The notes below the pieces were generated by a model. That model was not told the DNA's origin and searched no databases. It was given only the letters and a program-made list of their open reading frames with translations. Shown here one piece after another: positions 19,364-27,995 of a stretch of 64,000 nt of DNA. This DNA is from CAWABB01 sp963780165 (lineage in GTDB: Bacteria > Bacteroidota > Ignavibacteria > UBA10030 > UBA6906). The position numbers and the translations under genes were made by a program. The stretch lies in assembly GCA_963780165.1 (NCBI GenBank), contig CAWABB010000007.1, positions 434,001-498,000 on the forward strand, given 5' to 3'. Every line of letters starts with the position of its first letter. Positions within the stretch are counted from its first letter, which is position 1.

Positions 19364-20296
19364 ATGAACACCATGATTCAGTCGTTCGACGATCTACTGC
19401 AGCATGCCGCCCGGCTTCCTCTGAAGCGAATCCTCGTTGTCAATCCCGCCAACGCGGAGACCTTCCAGGCTATTGCGGATGCCGGAAAACTGCTGCCGGC
19501 CACATTCGTGCTGGTGGGAAACGCTGAGGTCATCACGAAGGGGCTGGCCCAGGCAGGTGCCAATCAGACAAGGGCGGAGATCATTGACGCAGTCACCAGG
19601 GCCCGCACGCTGGAGTTGGCCATCGCGCTTGCGAGGGACGGGAAGGGCGACGTCCTGATGAAAGGGAGCATCGACACATCGACCATGATGCGGGCTGTGT
19701 TGCAGGAATCGGCAGGGCTCAGGACCGGGAGGTTGCTCTCGGACATCTTCATCTTCGAGTTTCCTCCGCGGAGCGAGAACAAGCTCATCATGATTACGGA
19801 TGGCGGGGTCACGGTGTCGCAAGATCTGAAGGCCAAGGTCGACCTCATCAAGAACGCGGTCTTTGTTGCTCACGCGCTGGGCAACAGGGACCCCAAGGTC
19901 GCCGTGCTCTCGGCCACCGAATTCGTGCAGCCTGCCCTCGCGTCCACGATCGACGCCGCTGCCTTATCGAAGATGAACGAACGAGGTCAAATCAAGGGGT
20001 GCGTCGTCGACGGGCCTCTGGCTCTGGACAACGCGATCTCACCTGAGGCTGCCGCCGAGAAAGGGATTCGGTCGAACGTGGCCGGACATGCGGACATTCT
20101 CCTGGCACCGAGCATCGAATCGGCAAACGCCCTGGCCAAGAGCACAACCTACTTTGCGGGGTACCGTCTCGCGCATGTCGTCGTTGGGGCGACGATCCCT
20201 CTTCTGATTCCTTCAAGGGCCGACACGAGCGATGCCAGGCTTCTTTCCATCGCGATCGGCATGCTCATGAGCGAGCAACGTTGGCAGGAGGACTAG
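19364..20296 (+). CDS. ptb: Phosphate butyryltransferase (phosphate acyltransferase family)
   Basis: The 310-aa enzyme converts butyryl-CoA plus phosphate to butyryl-phosphate, the substrate of the kinase encoded immediately upstream. Family blocks include GDVLMKGSIDTSTMMRAVL, FPPRSENKLIMITDGGVT and CVVDGPLALDNAISPEAA. Together with buk it gives a substrate-level phosphorylation route from butyryl-CoA, or from branched-chain acyl-CoA. No other beta-oxidation or butyrate gene is in the window. Its last 32 bases overlap a small gene on the opposite strand. Confidence 0.93.
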   Translation: MNTMIQSFDDLLQHAARLPLKRILVVNPANAETFQAIADAGKLLPATFVLVGNAEVITKGLAQAGANQTRAEIIDAVTRARTLELAIALARDGKGDVLMKGSIDTSTMMRAVLQESAGLRTGRLLSDIFIFEFPPRSENKLIMITDGGVTVSQDLKAKVDLIKNAVFVAHALGNRDPKVAVLSATEFVQPALASTIDAAALSKMNERGQIKGCVVDGPLALDNAISPEAAAEKGIRSNVAGHADILLAPSIESANALAKSTTYFAGYRLAHVVVGATIPLLIPSRADTSDARLLSIAIGMLMSEQRWQED

Positions 20297-20480
20297 CCTG
20301 AGTTCTGCCCGCCACCGGTGAGCCTGTCAGCGTGGCCAGTCGCTGGGCATACGCAGCGAGGTATGGGTTGCCCGGCTGAAGTACATAAGCGCTGTGAAGC
20401 TCCTCCTCCGCACGCTCCCACATCCCCCCGGCGATGCACTCCTCGAGCTTCTTGATCTTGTAGTGAAATTCAGTGCTCAT
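20265..20480 (-). CDS. Small TPR-like protein, hypothetical
   Basis: This is a 71-aa reading frame whose first 50 residues look protein-like. MSTEFHYKIKKLEECI followed by MWERAEEELHSAYVLQPGNPYLAAYAQRL resembles a single tetratricopeptide-type helical pair. The remaining tail (VAGRTQASPPANVARS) is low-complexity and runs antisense into the ptb 3' end. No clear Shine-Dalgarno sequence precedes the ATG. It may be a genuine small adaptor-like protein, but the evidence is modest. Confidence 0.45.
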   Translation of the reverse strand: MSTEFHYKIKKLEECIAGGMWERAEEELHSAYVLQPGNPYLAAYAQRLATLTGSPVAGRTQASPPANVARS

Positions 20481-21045
20481 GTTTGACTGTTGAAGAAGGT
20501 TGAAGAAGATGCTGCTTGGGCTGGTCGACGAGACTGCGCGGGACCGTCTGCACAGCCAGCATCGACTCCCCTGTCAACGTGAATTCTTGTCCCACCTGAA
20601 AACGGCAACTTCCAGAACGTCAGCAGTAGCAGAAGATCACGCTGCGAAAGCGTTGAGGTTGCAGGTGGACGATCCTCATCTCGCGACGAGCGACTTGGAC
20701 TCTCTCCACCTTCCTTACCGCGGCACTCTAGCATAACCATATGACTCCGGAGTATGTGTGCTCAAGGTCACGAAGCTCGCGAAGACAGGAGCCGTCAGCG
20801 CGGAGGCTGAAGCCAGGAAAGCGCCGTTTAGGGCTCGGATTCGAAACGACAACCGTCGACTCAGACCCGGGCCATTCGAGCGTGATGCACCTCACATGCA
20901 GGCTGTCTCATGAAGCGCGTGCGGACGCATTCTGCGAGCACGGTTCCGAAGGCGAGCGAGAGCTCTGCATGCGGTGGGATTGTGGCGGGGGAACCGCCGG
21001 ACTCCGTTGTGCATCACGCCGAGGCGTCCTTCGGCCGGAGATAAG
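20481..21045. other. Long intergenic region with an inverted-repeat element
   Basis: This stretch of 565 bases has no credible gene; the open frames in it have no ribosome sites and arginine-rich, low-quality translations. Near its left part, ACTCCGGAGT at about 20743-20752 is a perfect 10-base palindrome of unknown role. The right part (20880-21019) holds a nested inverted-repeat structure that is listed separately. Confidence 0.55.
20880..21019. other. 140-nt nested inverted-repeat element (candidate structured RNA or small mobile remnant)
   Basis: Seen directly: a perfect 11-base inverted repeat closes the element (GCGTGATGCAC at 20880-20890, GTGCATCACGC at 21009-21019). Inside it, 20895-20904 pairs with 20961-20971 (10 base pairs, one bulged T at 20964). 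A hairpin pairs 20918-20922 with 20938-20942 and 20926-20929 with 20933-20936. A second hairpin pairs GGCGG at 20984-20988 with CCGCC at 20994-20998. Together these form a branched fold. It lies 26 bases beyond the stop of the sugar-isomerase-like gene. It may be a non-coding RNA, a 3' untranslated structure or a MITE-like remnant; which strand is used is unknown. Confidence 0.5.
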
Positions 21046-21858
21046 TCAGAGGAGGAGTCGGCGATTCAAGAGGTCTTTCATGAAGAGATTGATCTCCCAC
21101 TGGCTGGCCACAGGCTGCCGCGTGAATGGAAGGGTCGGCATGTATCCGGGCGGCCCGAACTCAGGGCAGACCGTGAGGAACTCTGCGCCGCGCTTCTTCT
21201 GCTGATCCGCGATGGCCTGCCACCAGCGGAGGTGTGTCTCCAGCGCGTCCTGTGATTCAGGTGCGCGGGGATCGCTGACCTGCGGCCCTTCCGGATGCCC
21301 CACCCGCGCATGAATATGGTGGCTGCGCTCGATCGCCTGGTTGACCGCACGCGCCTGGTTCTCGAGAAGTGATTCGTGCACACAACACCAGTGAGAGAAA
21401 TCTGCCGTGAGTTTCATGCTCGGCACGGCCTCCAGCAGCTGGAGCGTGGATGTGGTTGAAAACGTCGCCCGCCCGCGATGTATCTCGTGCACCAGTGGCA
21501 CGCCGTAGGTGCGCTCCATCGCTGCCGCGGCTTCGAGGATCGCAACATTGTCAGCAACAGGGTAGTAATCGACGCCGGTATGGGAATTCACGAGCAATGG
21601 CCGGAGCTCGATACCGCGTGCGAACTGCTGTGCAAAGCTTGCGATCTGTTCCGAGGGCAAATCCCCCTGCGTCCATTGCTGGGCGACGATCTCCAGCCCG
21701 AGCTCGTCCAGCAGTGACCGAAGCGCCCTCCTGTCAGCCGGGTCAGCAGGCACTCCCATCTCCACCCCATCATACCCACCGTCTTTGATCATGCGGAGCG
21801 CACCGGCAATTCCGATCGATTCCAAACCCCAGGTTGAGCAGACAAATACCAGCCGCAT
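21046..21858 (-). CDS. Sugar-phosphate isomerase/epimerase-like TIM-barrel protein
   Basis: The 270-aa protein has the xylose-isomerase-like TIM-barrel pattern. It starts MRLVFVCSTWGLESIG, then KDGGYDGVEMGVPAD, VPLVHEIHRGRATFS (metal-ligand Glu region), LTADFSHWCCV (Asp/His), HIHARVGHPEGPQV and CPEFGPPGYMP. These acidic and His positions are the usual divalent-metal ligands. The substrate is unknown; hydroxypyruvate isomerase, inosose dehydratase and ketose epimerase relatives share this fold. The start at 21858 has AAGGGA about 7 bases upstream. It is 135 bases downstream of the OFA-type transporter on the same strand. Confidence 0.82.
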   Translation of the reverse strand: MRLVFVCSTWGLESIGIAGALRMIKDGGYDGVEMGVPADPADRRALRSLLDELGLEIVAQQWTQGDLPSEQIASFAQQFARGIELRPLLVNSHTGVDYYPVADNVAILEAAAAMERTYGVPLVHEIHRGRATFSTTSTLQLLEAVPSMKLTADFSHWCCVHESLLENQARAVNQAIERSHHIHARVGHPEGPQVSDPRAPESQDALETHLRWWQAIADQQKKRGAEFLTVCPEFGPPGYMPTLPFTRQPVASQWEINLFMKDLLNRRLLL

Positions 21859-21993
21859 AGAGATCCCTTCCCGAACGTCAGTGAAACCGCCGATCGTGCC
21901 GTGTGACCGTGAACCGCTCGATGTCTGCTCCCGCACCCGCCAGCATGAGCTCGGAGCCTGAACAGCAGAGAGAAGCACCCGGGCAGGCTCGCG

Positions 21994-23187
21994 TCACCCG
22001 TTCTGCACCTGTTCCGTGCCTGGTCTCTGGTCCACTGTCCGGCCTACCCGCAGAGCCGCCAGGGCGGCGACTGCACCGAACAACAGGAATGCAGGGGTGA
22101 ACGAACCGAGGACGTCAAGCGAAAACCCGGCCAGCATGGGTGCCGGGGACGCTACGATATTGGCAGCGAAAAGAAGTCCGTATACCTGCCCCACGTGTTG
22201 AAGCCCCCACCGCCTGGCCACCGTGGATGCATAGAGGACGAGGACGCCGCCATAGTTGAACCCGGTGAGTGCCGCGAATGCCAACAGCGACGGGAGATCC
22301 CTGACGAAGAGGAAGACTCCGGCCAGCGTAATCGCCTGCGCAATGAGGTTCAGCCGGAGGGCTGAAGAGGGAACCATCCGATCGAAGATCCACCCCCATG
22401 CCACCCTCCCTGCGGCATTGGCAATCGCGAACGCAGAGACTGCTGTGGCACCTGCCGCCACACCGGAGGCCGGACTCAAATCCTTCAGATTGGAGGTGAC
22501 CGCAAACCCCGCGGCCAGACCGGCGACCATTGCAGGGAACAGTTGCAGGAACTCCGGCGTGCGGAATAGATCTCTCCACCGTGGCGACGCCCCTGGCGCC
22601 GCGTCTGTGCCCCCGGGGAAGGCCATCCGGGCGGCGGCCGGAACGCCGAGTACCAGGAAGCCCAGCCCGAGCAATGCAAGCGCCTGAAAGGGGGTCAATC
22701 CCCACCCGTACATCATACCTTCGGCGCCTGTGCTCACGAGAGCGGCGCCAATGGCGAACCCCGCAACCGCAATCCCTGTCACCAGTCCCGGTCGCTCGGG
22801 AAACCAGCGATTGCCCACGGCGATCGGGACCATGTACGCGAATCCCACTCCGATTCCAGCCAGCATACCGATGCCGAGGACCACCAACGCAAATGAATAC
22901 GGTCCACCAAGACCGGCAACACTCCAACCACAGCCAAAAAGGAGTGTCCCGATCATCGCTGAGCGACGCGGGCCCAGGTAGCTCAGTATCCTCCCGGAGA
23001 ACAGGAGTGTGACAGGAAACGCGAAATAGAACGTTGTGAAGGGAACCTGGGCAATGCCCTGGGAGAGATCCGTAAGTTCCCGGATCGGCCGCACGAAAAC
23101 CGACCACGAATACGTGGCCCCGAGGCACATCTGCATCAGAAACGCAGCGGCGAGAATCAGGTAACGCTTCAGGGATGTCTTCCCCAT
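21994..23187 (-). CDS. MFS transporter, oxalate/formate antiporter (OFA) family
   Basis: The 397-aa protein has 12 transmembrane segments in two halves. The first helix (KRYLILAAAFLMQMCLGATYSWSVFVRPI) and the GIAQVPFTTFYFAFPVTLLFSGRI block are typical of the OFA group, which exchanges small carboxylates such as oxalate, formate or related monocarboxylates. The true substrate cannot be assigned. It precedes the TIM-barrel gene and may be co-transcribed with it. No strong ribosome site is seen before the ATG. Confidence 0.85.
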   Translation of the reverse strand: MGKTSLKRYLILAAAFLMQMCLGATYSWSVFVRPIRELTDLSQGIAQVPFTTFYFAFPVTLLFSGRILSYLGPRRSAMIGTLLFGCGWSVAGLGGPYSFALVVLGIGMLAGIGVGFAYMVPIAVGNRWFPERPGLVTGIAVAGFAIGAALVSTGAEGMMYGWGLTPFQALALLGLGFLVLGVPAAARMAFPGGTDAAPGASPRWRDLFRTPEFLQLFPAMVAGLAAGFAVTSNLKDLSPASGVAAGATAVSAFAIANAAGRVAWGWIFDRMVPSSALRLNLIAQAITLAGVFLFVRDLPSLLAFAALTGFNYGGVLVLYASTVARRWGLQHVGQVYGLLFAANIVASPAPMLAGFSLDVLGSFTPAFLLFGAVAALAALRVGRTVDQRPGTEQVQNG

Positions 23188-23277
23188 TCGCGGTGCGCAT
23201 TCTTCACGATGAATGATACGAGTTCAGCAGTATGTGGTTGGCGCCCCGCTCGATGTGCTCCGGCGGGAGCTTGCGGC

Positions 23278-23919
23278 CTACCACGCAAATCCGAAGCTGA
23301 AAATGAAGAACCAGTAATCACTGGTCAGGTTGAAGGCATACAGCCCCACGGTTGCGTGCTCGGGCATCATCTGCATGAACAGGCCTCGCTCCACCTCAAG
23401 CGGTGTCTGGGCGGCTCTCAACCGCTGCGCGGTCACACCAAAGCGAAACATGTCGACAGGCGTGACGCCAAGCTCGAGCCACGAATAGAAATAGCTGCTC
23501 CCCTCGTCCTGCAGGTCGACAAGGTACTCGCTCTCGTCGTACAGGTCGAAGATCTCGTAGGCAAGCGAGATTTCGAGTGCAGGGATGACCCCCATCGTCC
23601 GCCCGAATGCAGCTCCCAGCATCGGTGTGAATTCAGCCGTGAACTCCTCCCCCGTCGCAATCTTCCACCCGGCGAACAGGGATCCGGTCTTCAGGTCTTC
23701 GTAGTTGTAGCGTGCTTCAAGGTGCAGGTTCCCGCGGTCAGCCGAGCCGACCGCGATGAGGAAGTCGTCTTCGTCAGGGATGACGTAGTAATAGCCACTG
23801 AGGGACAGATCCCACGGGACAGGCGGGGATTCGACGTTCGAGCTGTCGGAAGGCATTCCGCTCGCAGCATGAGGGATTCCGGCGAGGGACGCGATGACCA
23901 GCCAGCGTGTCAACACCAT
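23278..23919 (-). CDS. Exported, probable outer-membrane protein, unknown function
   Basis: The 213-aa protein has a signal peptide (MVLTRWLVIASLAGIPHAASG) and amphipathic strands such as PWDLSLSGYYYVIPDEDDFLI and LHLEARYNYEDLKTGSLFAGW. It ends FSFGFAW with a terminal aromatic residue, as in barrels. I chose the ATG at 23919, which follows AGGAGGAGGTGCAT; an ATG 45 bases upstream has nothing comparable. No family is recognised. Confidence 0.75.
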   Translation of the reverse strand: MVLTRWLVIASLAGIPHAASGMPSDSSNVESPPVPWDLSLSGYYYVIPDEDDFLIAVGSADRGNLHLEARYNYEDLKTGSLFAGWKIATGEEFTAEFTPMLGAAFGRTMGVIPALEISLAYEIFDLYDESEYLVDLQDEGSSYFYSWLELGVTPVDMFRFGVTAQRLRAAQTPLEVERGLFMQMMPEHATVGLYAFNLTSDYWFFIFSFGFAW

Positions 23920-23972
23920 ATGCACCTCCTCCTGTGAGACGCGTGTTCGAGGAAGACAGCCCACTCCAGACG

Positions 23973-25409
23973 CTACGACGGCTCCTCGAATACTGCCTTG
24001 ATCACTCCATCGCGGACTGCCCGCTCAAGTGCCTGGTGGTCCTGCTCGTTCTGGTCCGCATAGGCAACGGCAAAGGATGCAAGTGCCCGGTCGAACGTGT
24101 CTGCCTTCCCCATATACCCGCTCAGCAGTACGGACGACCCCGACCGGGCGTGGGAAAGCGCAAGCGCTCTTCCGCACCACGTGGCGTAGAGACCCATTTC
24201 CCCGGCTCGGAAGGTCTCCACCCGGATGCTGATCTTGATGTCCCTCAGCTGGCGGACGAAGAAGTGATGCTTGCCCATTGGGCCGGTCGTCCATCCAAGG
24301 AACATGTCGCTGGCCGGCTGCATGAGACGGTAGCCGTGCACCACGCGTTGGCCGTGATTTGGGAAGACGGTGGCGCCAGCGTACGGCTCCAGTATGGAGG
24401 CACGCGCCTCTTTGACCTGGAGGAACAGCGGGTCCCGCTCGCCGGCCATGAAGAGGAGCACCCAGCAGCGCGTGCCGACGCTTCCGATGCCCACCACCTT
24501 GATGGCGGCGTCCCGGAGCTCGTAGCGGTCGAGCAGGGACTGGTGAGAGGGCGACAGGCTCTCGCGGTACCCGGAGAGCGCCTCCATGACCGCGCTCTGG
24601 ATCTCCCCCGCCGGGTGCCCTTCGGCATGAAAGATCGTCGGGAGCTGATCCTTGATAACAGGCATCTCGCCCTTGTGTTCCACCAGCTTGGGGAAGATGT
24701 CCTCTGCAAAGCTGCGAGCCCGTTCCTTCTGAAGACGCTTCAGGGCCCGCCGATGAAAGGCCGGGTCCTTGATTTCCGCCACCAGGTCGTCACCCCCGAG
24801 CGAGTAGTACCACAGTTCCAGTGTCTTCATCTGGCTGAACTCGGCCATCGACTCCCGGTAGGTACGAACGCAGGTCATCACGACATCCGTGGCAACGGCC
24901 TCGCTCAGTCCATTGTCCCGACAGGCCACGACGAAGCTCGCTGCAAGGCGTTTCACGTCCCACTCCCACGGGGCGGGCAGAGTTTCGTCGAGATCGTTGA
25001 TGGAGAAAATAACCCTCCTCTCCGGGGTGGCAAATCCACCGAAGTTGCTCAGGTGCGCGTCGCCGCAGCATTGGACGCGGATGCCGGACACCGGTGTGGA
25101 GGCCAGATCGGAGGCCATCGCGAGCGCGGAGCCCCGATAGAAAGTGAACGGAGACCTCGCCATCCTCCCGTGGCGCAGCGGAAGCAGCTCAGGGAGACGC
25201 CCCTTTTCCGCTTCGAGCACCAGGTGAACCGGATCGGGCCGATCGGCCGGCGGCTTCCATGTCGAGTGTGATCTGCGCGGGCATTCCTGCCGCAGGCTCT
25301 TGCCCAGAGCATACCGCTCGGCCCGAGAAGCATTGCGGGAGGGCGCCTGCGGTTGGTTCAGAACGGTTTGCCCAGCGGGATGTTTGGAATCAGACATATC
25401 ATTCATCAT
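23973..25409 (-). CDS. DUF2252 family protein
   Basis: The 478-aa protein carries the DUF2252 pattern. MARSPFTFYRGSA leads to VQCCGDAHLSNFGGFATPERR and FSINDLDETLPAPWEWDVKRL, which resemble a kinase-like phosphate-transfer core with GDAHLSNFG as catalytic loop and INDLDE as metal-binding site. The C-terminal half includes GIGSVGTRCWVLLF and ALSHARSGSSVLLSGYMG. The biochemical role of the family is not established to my knowledge. The start chosen is the ATG at 25409, 6 bases after AAGGAG; the ATG at 25427 is in frame but precedes that site. Confidence 0.88.
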   Translation of the reverse strand: MMNDMSDSKHPAGQTVLNQPQAPSRNASRAERYALGKSLRQECPRRSHSTWKPPADRPDPVHLVLEAEKGRLPELLPLRHGRMARSPFTFYRGSALAMASDLASTPVSGIRVQCCGDAHLSNFGGFATPERRVIFSINDLDETLPAPWEWDVKRLAASFVVACRDNGLSEAVATDVVMTCVRTYRESMAEFSQMKTLELWYYSLGGDDLVAEIKDPAFHRRALKRLQKERARSFAEDIFPKLVEHKGEMPVIKDQLPTIFHAEGHPAGEIQSAVMEALSGYRESLSPSHQSLLDRYELRDAAIKVVGIGSVGTRCWVLLFMAGERDPLFLQVKEARASILEPYAGATVFPNHGQRVVHGYRLMQPASDMFLGWTTGPMGKHHFFVRQLRDIKISIRVETFRAGEMGLYATWCGRALALSHARSGSSVLLSGYMGKADTFDRALASFAVAYADQNEQDHQALERAVRDGVIKAVFEEPS

Positions 25410-25677
25410 GGCCATCTCCTTGAACATGGTGTTTCAATTCTTCGGTCGGTGAGCGATCATGTTTCGCGGCATCTTCATGTTCGCAACTTCTACCTGTGTC
25501 CTCCCGTTCCCGAACGATGGATCAAACCCAAAAAATCTACCGCTCGACGATGACAAATCAAAGGAGGGTATTTTACCGGCATCTGCGCGAACGAATCGCG
25601 ACGGGAGCATAGTGTGAAGCACGGAACAGATGAGCATGAATACAACGAAGTGACCGGTGGGTTCTATGGCTCCGTGC

Positions 25678-26589
25678 CTACTTCGTATACGGTAGGCCGA
25701 TGTATAGCCTCCCGAGTGATGTGAGAGTCCCGGGAGCCTGGTCGAGGAGGTACGTATACTTTGCATCTGGCAGCGTCCCCCGTCCGTAGAACCATGCGTA
25801 CCGGAAGACATCCGCGCGCGCCTCGCAGATGCCGACCATGTCGCGCATCTGCGCCTCCTGCTTGGCGTACGAATCGATCTGGGGATTCCAGTTTGCCATT
25901 TCGGTGACCCAGATCTTCTTCCCGTACTTCTGCAGCCGGTCAAGCTGCGCGGCGAGACCGTAGTCGTACCAGTGAAACGCGAGGTAATCGATCCGCGGAT
26001 CCCTCCCCCCGTTCGCGTAGCGATATGCCGCGTAGAACGTATCGAGCCAGACCACAGGATCCCAGTAGTCGGTCATCGTCCCCCAACTCATCGCAGGACC
26101 GACCAGGGAGACAGTCCTCCCCTGCGCGGCAAGGTCAGAGATGATCCGTTCATACTTCACCCAGTCTGCAGCCGCGTCAACCGGAAGCCGGTTGGCCTGA
26201 TCGGTCAGATTGGGTTCATTCAACACCAGGAGGTATGTGACTTCAGGATGGGCAAGGATGAAGTTCTTCGCGTCCGCTATGGTCTGTGCGCTCGGATTTC
26301 CACCCCACACCATGGGAAGAAATTCCATCTCATACGTTCTGTAGTAGCCCGCGGGTGCGGATGTGGACGTGTACCAGTTGTACCACCAGCTCACTCCCTT
26401 GGAGAGAGCGCGGATATCGGCGGTATCGGTGAGATTGAACGCGATACCTCTCTTCGGACTCTTCGCGATGGTGGTGGTGTCCGCGCCGGCCCCGCCGTCG
26501 CCCGTGGGAGATGATTCGTCCTTGCACGAAGGGAGCAGGAGAAAGATCATTGCGCAGACCACCGCAGATCGAACGCGTCTCGATATCAT
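25678..26589 (-). CDS. GH128-like glycosyl hydrolase lipoprotein
   Basis: The 303-aa protein begins with a lipoprotein signal (MISRRVRSAVVCAMIFLLLPSC) and a Ser/Gly/Asp-rich linker. Residues from about 45 on resemble the Asl1/GH128 TIM-barrel domain: KGVSWWYNWYTS, FLPMVWGG, LLVLNEPNLT (acid/base Glu) and KKIWVTEMANWNP (nucleophile Glu). GH128 enzymes act on beta-1,3-glucans. It should be anchored to a membrane facing the periplasm or surface. The start at 26589 has GAGGTG 7-8 bases upstream; an ATG 24 bases earlier is less likely. Confidence 0.82.
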   Translation of the reverse strand: MISRRVRSAVVCAMIFLLLPSCKDESSPTGDGGAGADTTTIAKSPKRGIAFNLTDTADIRALSKGVSWWYNWYTSTSAPAGYYRTYEMEFLPMVWGGNPSAQTIADAKNFILAHPEVTYLLVLNEPNLTDQANRLPVDAAADWVKYERIISDLAAQGRTVSLVGPAMSWGTMTDYWDPVVWLDTFYAAYRYANGGRDPRIDYLAFHWYDYGLAAQLDRLQKYGKKIWVTEMANWNPQIDSYAKQEAQMRDMVGICEARADVFRYAWFYGRGTLPDAKYTYLLDQAPGTLTSLGRLYIGLPYTK

Positions 26590-26777
26590 GAATCGGCACC
26601 TCTGCCTGTGCAAGAGTCCCCCCTTCGCTTCGGGGCTCCCGTAGTCTCCTGAAAAATCTCTTCGAAAGCCATACCCCGGGCGGTGGCGATCGAATCGTGC
26701 TCCCGGACTTCATTCACGAGTGTCTCTGCAGGCCCCGGGCGGTTGGATCCCGGATTGAAGCCCTCTGGAGATCCGTG

Positions 26778-27995
26778 CTAGTTCCTGGAATCACGCAGCG
26801 CGGCGACCATGGTAGGATAGTTGCTGAGGATGCCGTCAACCTTGTTCAGGTACATCAGGATGCTTTCGCGGAGGTCGACGGTCCACGTGAAGACTCGCTT
26901 CCCGCGGGCATGCATCGCGTCCACATCTGCGTCGCTGATATTTCGGGTCCAGACGGGCGCCCAGACTTTGCACCGTGGCAGGTCCAGCGCCGTTTGAGGT
27001 TCAAGCTCGACGAGCGCATCCGAATCTTCCTGGAACGGCAGGTAGGCGTCCAGCACCTCCTGCGAGGGTATACCCAGGAGAATGCTCAGGGTGTCCCGCC
27101 CCCTCCCCGCAGCGAACACCTTCATCTCCTTCTGAAGTTCGACCACTTGCGCAACCGATGTGGGGTCCTTGACGTCCAGCCAGACCATCGACAACTCGGT
27201 GTCGTCGACGACCGCCGTCAGCGCATCTTTGAGCGTGGGAATCTTCTCCCCGTTGATCAATTTTCCGAGCGATTGGATCTGCGCCAGGTCGTATTTCTCA
27301 ACCTTTCCCAGAAGGTACGCTCCCTGGACAGTCCGCGGAGAGAACGTGTCGTCATGGAAGAGGATAAGCTGTCCGTCCCGCGTCCGTTTGACGTCCACCT
27401 CCACGCCGGTCGCGCCGAGCGTTCCCGCATACCTGATCATCTCGACGCTGTTCTCGGAGATCCCAAGGCGGTCCGAGTTGCGTCCACCTCCCCGATGTGC
27501 CAGCACCGCAAACGAGACAGGGGTGATGCTTCGCACGCGCCGGAGCTCGAGCTTCGTTCCGGTTTCTGTCTCCCCCAGGATTCTCAACGTCGTGGGGAGC
27601 ATGCGCGCAATCACCTCTGTGGCCCCGTCGGAGCCCGACACGTTGAACCTCACCCTGCAGCCGGAGCCCGAACGAACAACCCGGATGTAGCCGCGAAGCT
27701 TGATCGAGTCTCCCGACGAGCCGCCCGCGGAGATCGAGTACACGACATCATGTTGCGAACTGAGGCGGAATCTGTTCCCGATCCACGACCCCACAACCGG
27801 GTTGCCGAGCTCACTGCATCCCTGAACGACCTCGTAGACGCCGTTCATGAGCCATCTGCTTGAATCGCTCAGGAGGGTCGTCGGGGCATCTATGGATTCG
27901 AAGTCCACGTACAGGTCAGGTTCCGAGGGGAGCCGGGGATCGCATGACGCCATGCCAAGGCAGATCAGGATGAATGCAGTACGTCGCTTTGTCAA
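26778..27995 (-). CDS. Glycerophosphodiester phosphodiesterase-family lipoprotein
   Basis: The 405-aa protein has a lipobox leader (FILICLGMASC) and about 150 residues of unassigned beta-rich sequence. A C-terminal GDPD domain starts at about residue 165: VLAHRGGGRNS (catalytic His-Arg), ISENSVEMIRYA, GVEVDVKRTRDGQLILFHDD (Glu-x-Asp and His) and WTVDLRESILMYLN. It probably releases glycerol 3-phosphate from glycerophosphodiesters. The start codon is TTG at 27995, directly abutting the upstream gene's TAG, with GAGGT about 6 bases ahead. It is therefore the third gene of a coupled unit after two outer-membrane proteins. Confidence 0.85.
   Translation of the reverse strand: MTKRRTAFILICLGMASCDPRLPSEPDLYVDFESIDAPTTLLSDSSRWLMNGVYEVVQGCSELGNPVVGSWIGNRFRLSSQHDVVYSISAGGSSGDSIKLRGYIRVVRSGSGCRVRFNVSGSDGATEVIARMLPTTLRILGETETGTKLELRRVRSITPVSFAVLAHRGGGRNSDRLGISENSVEMIRYAGTLGATGVEVDVKRTRDGQLILFHDDTFSPRTVQGAYLLGKVEKYDLAQIQSLGKLINGEKIPTLKDALTAVVDDTELSMVWLDVKDPTSVAQVVELQKEMKVFAAGRGRDTLSILLGIPSQEVLDAYLPFQEDSDALVELEPQTALDLPRCKVWAPVWTRNISDADVDAMHARGKRVFTWTVDLRESILMYLNKVDGILSNYPTMVAALRDSRN

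Noticed and set aside
20912..20946. Possible group II intron domain V
   Set aside because: The 35-base segment has the right length and the ending AGCACGGTTC, but the lower stem has two mismatches, the terminal loop is too long, and no reverse transcriptase or boundary sequences are present. It is kept only as part of the inverted-repeat element.
20741..21205. Plus-strand open frame of 154 aa in the gap after ptb
   Set aside because: The translation is arginine-rich and low-complexity, there is no ribosome site, and its 3' end is antisense to the well-supported TIM-barrel gene.
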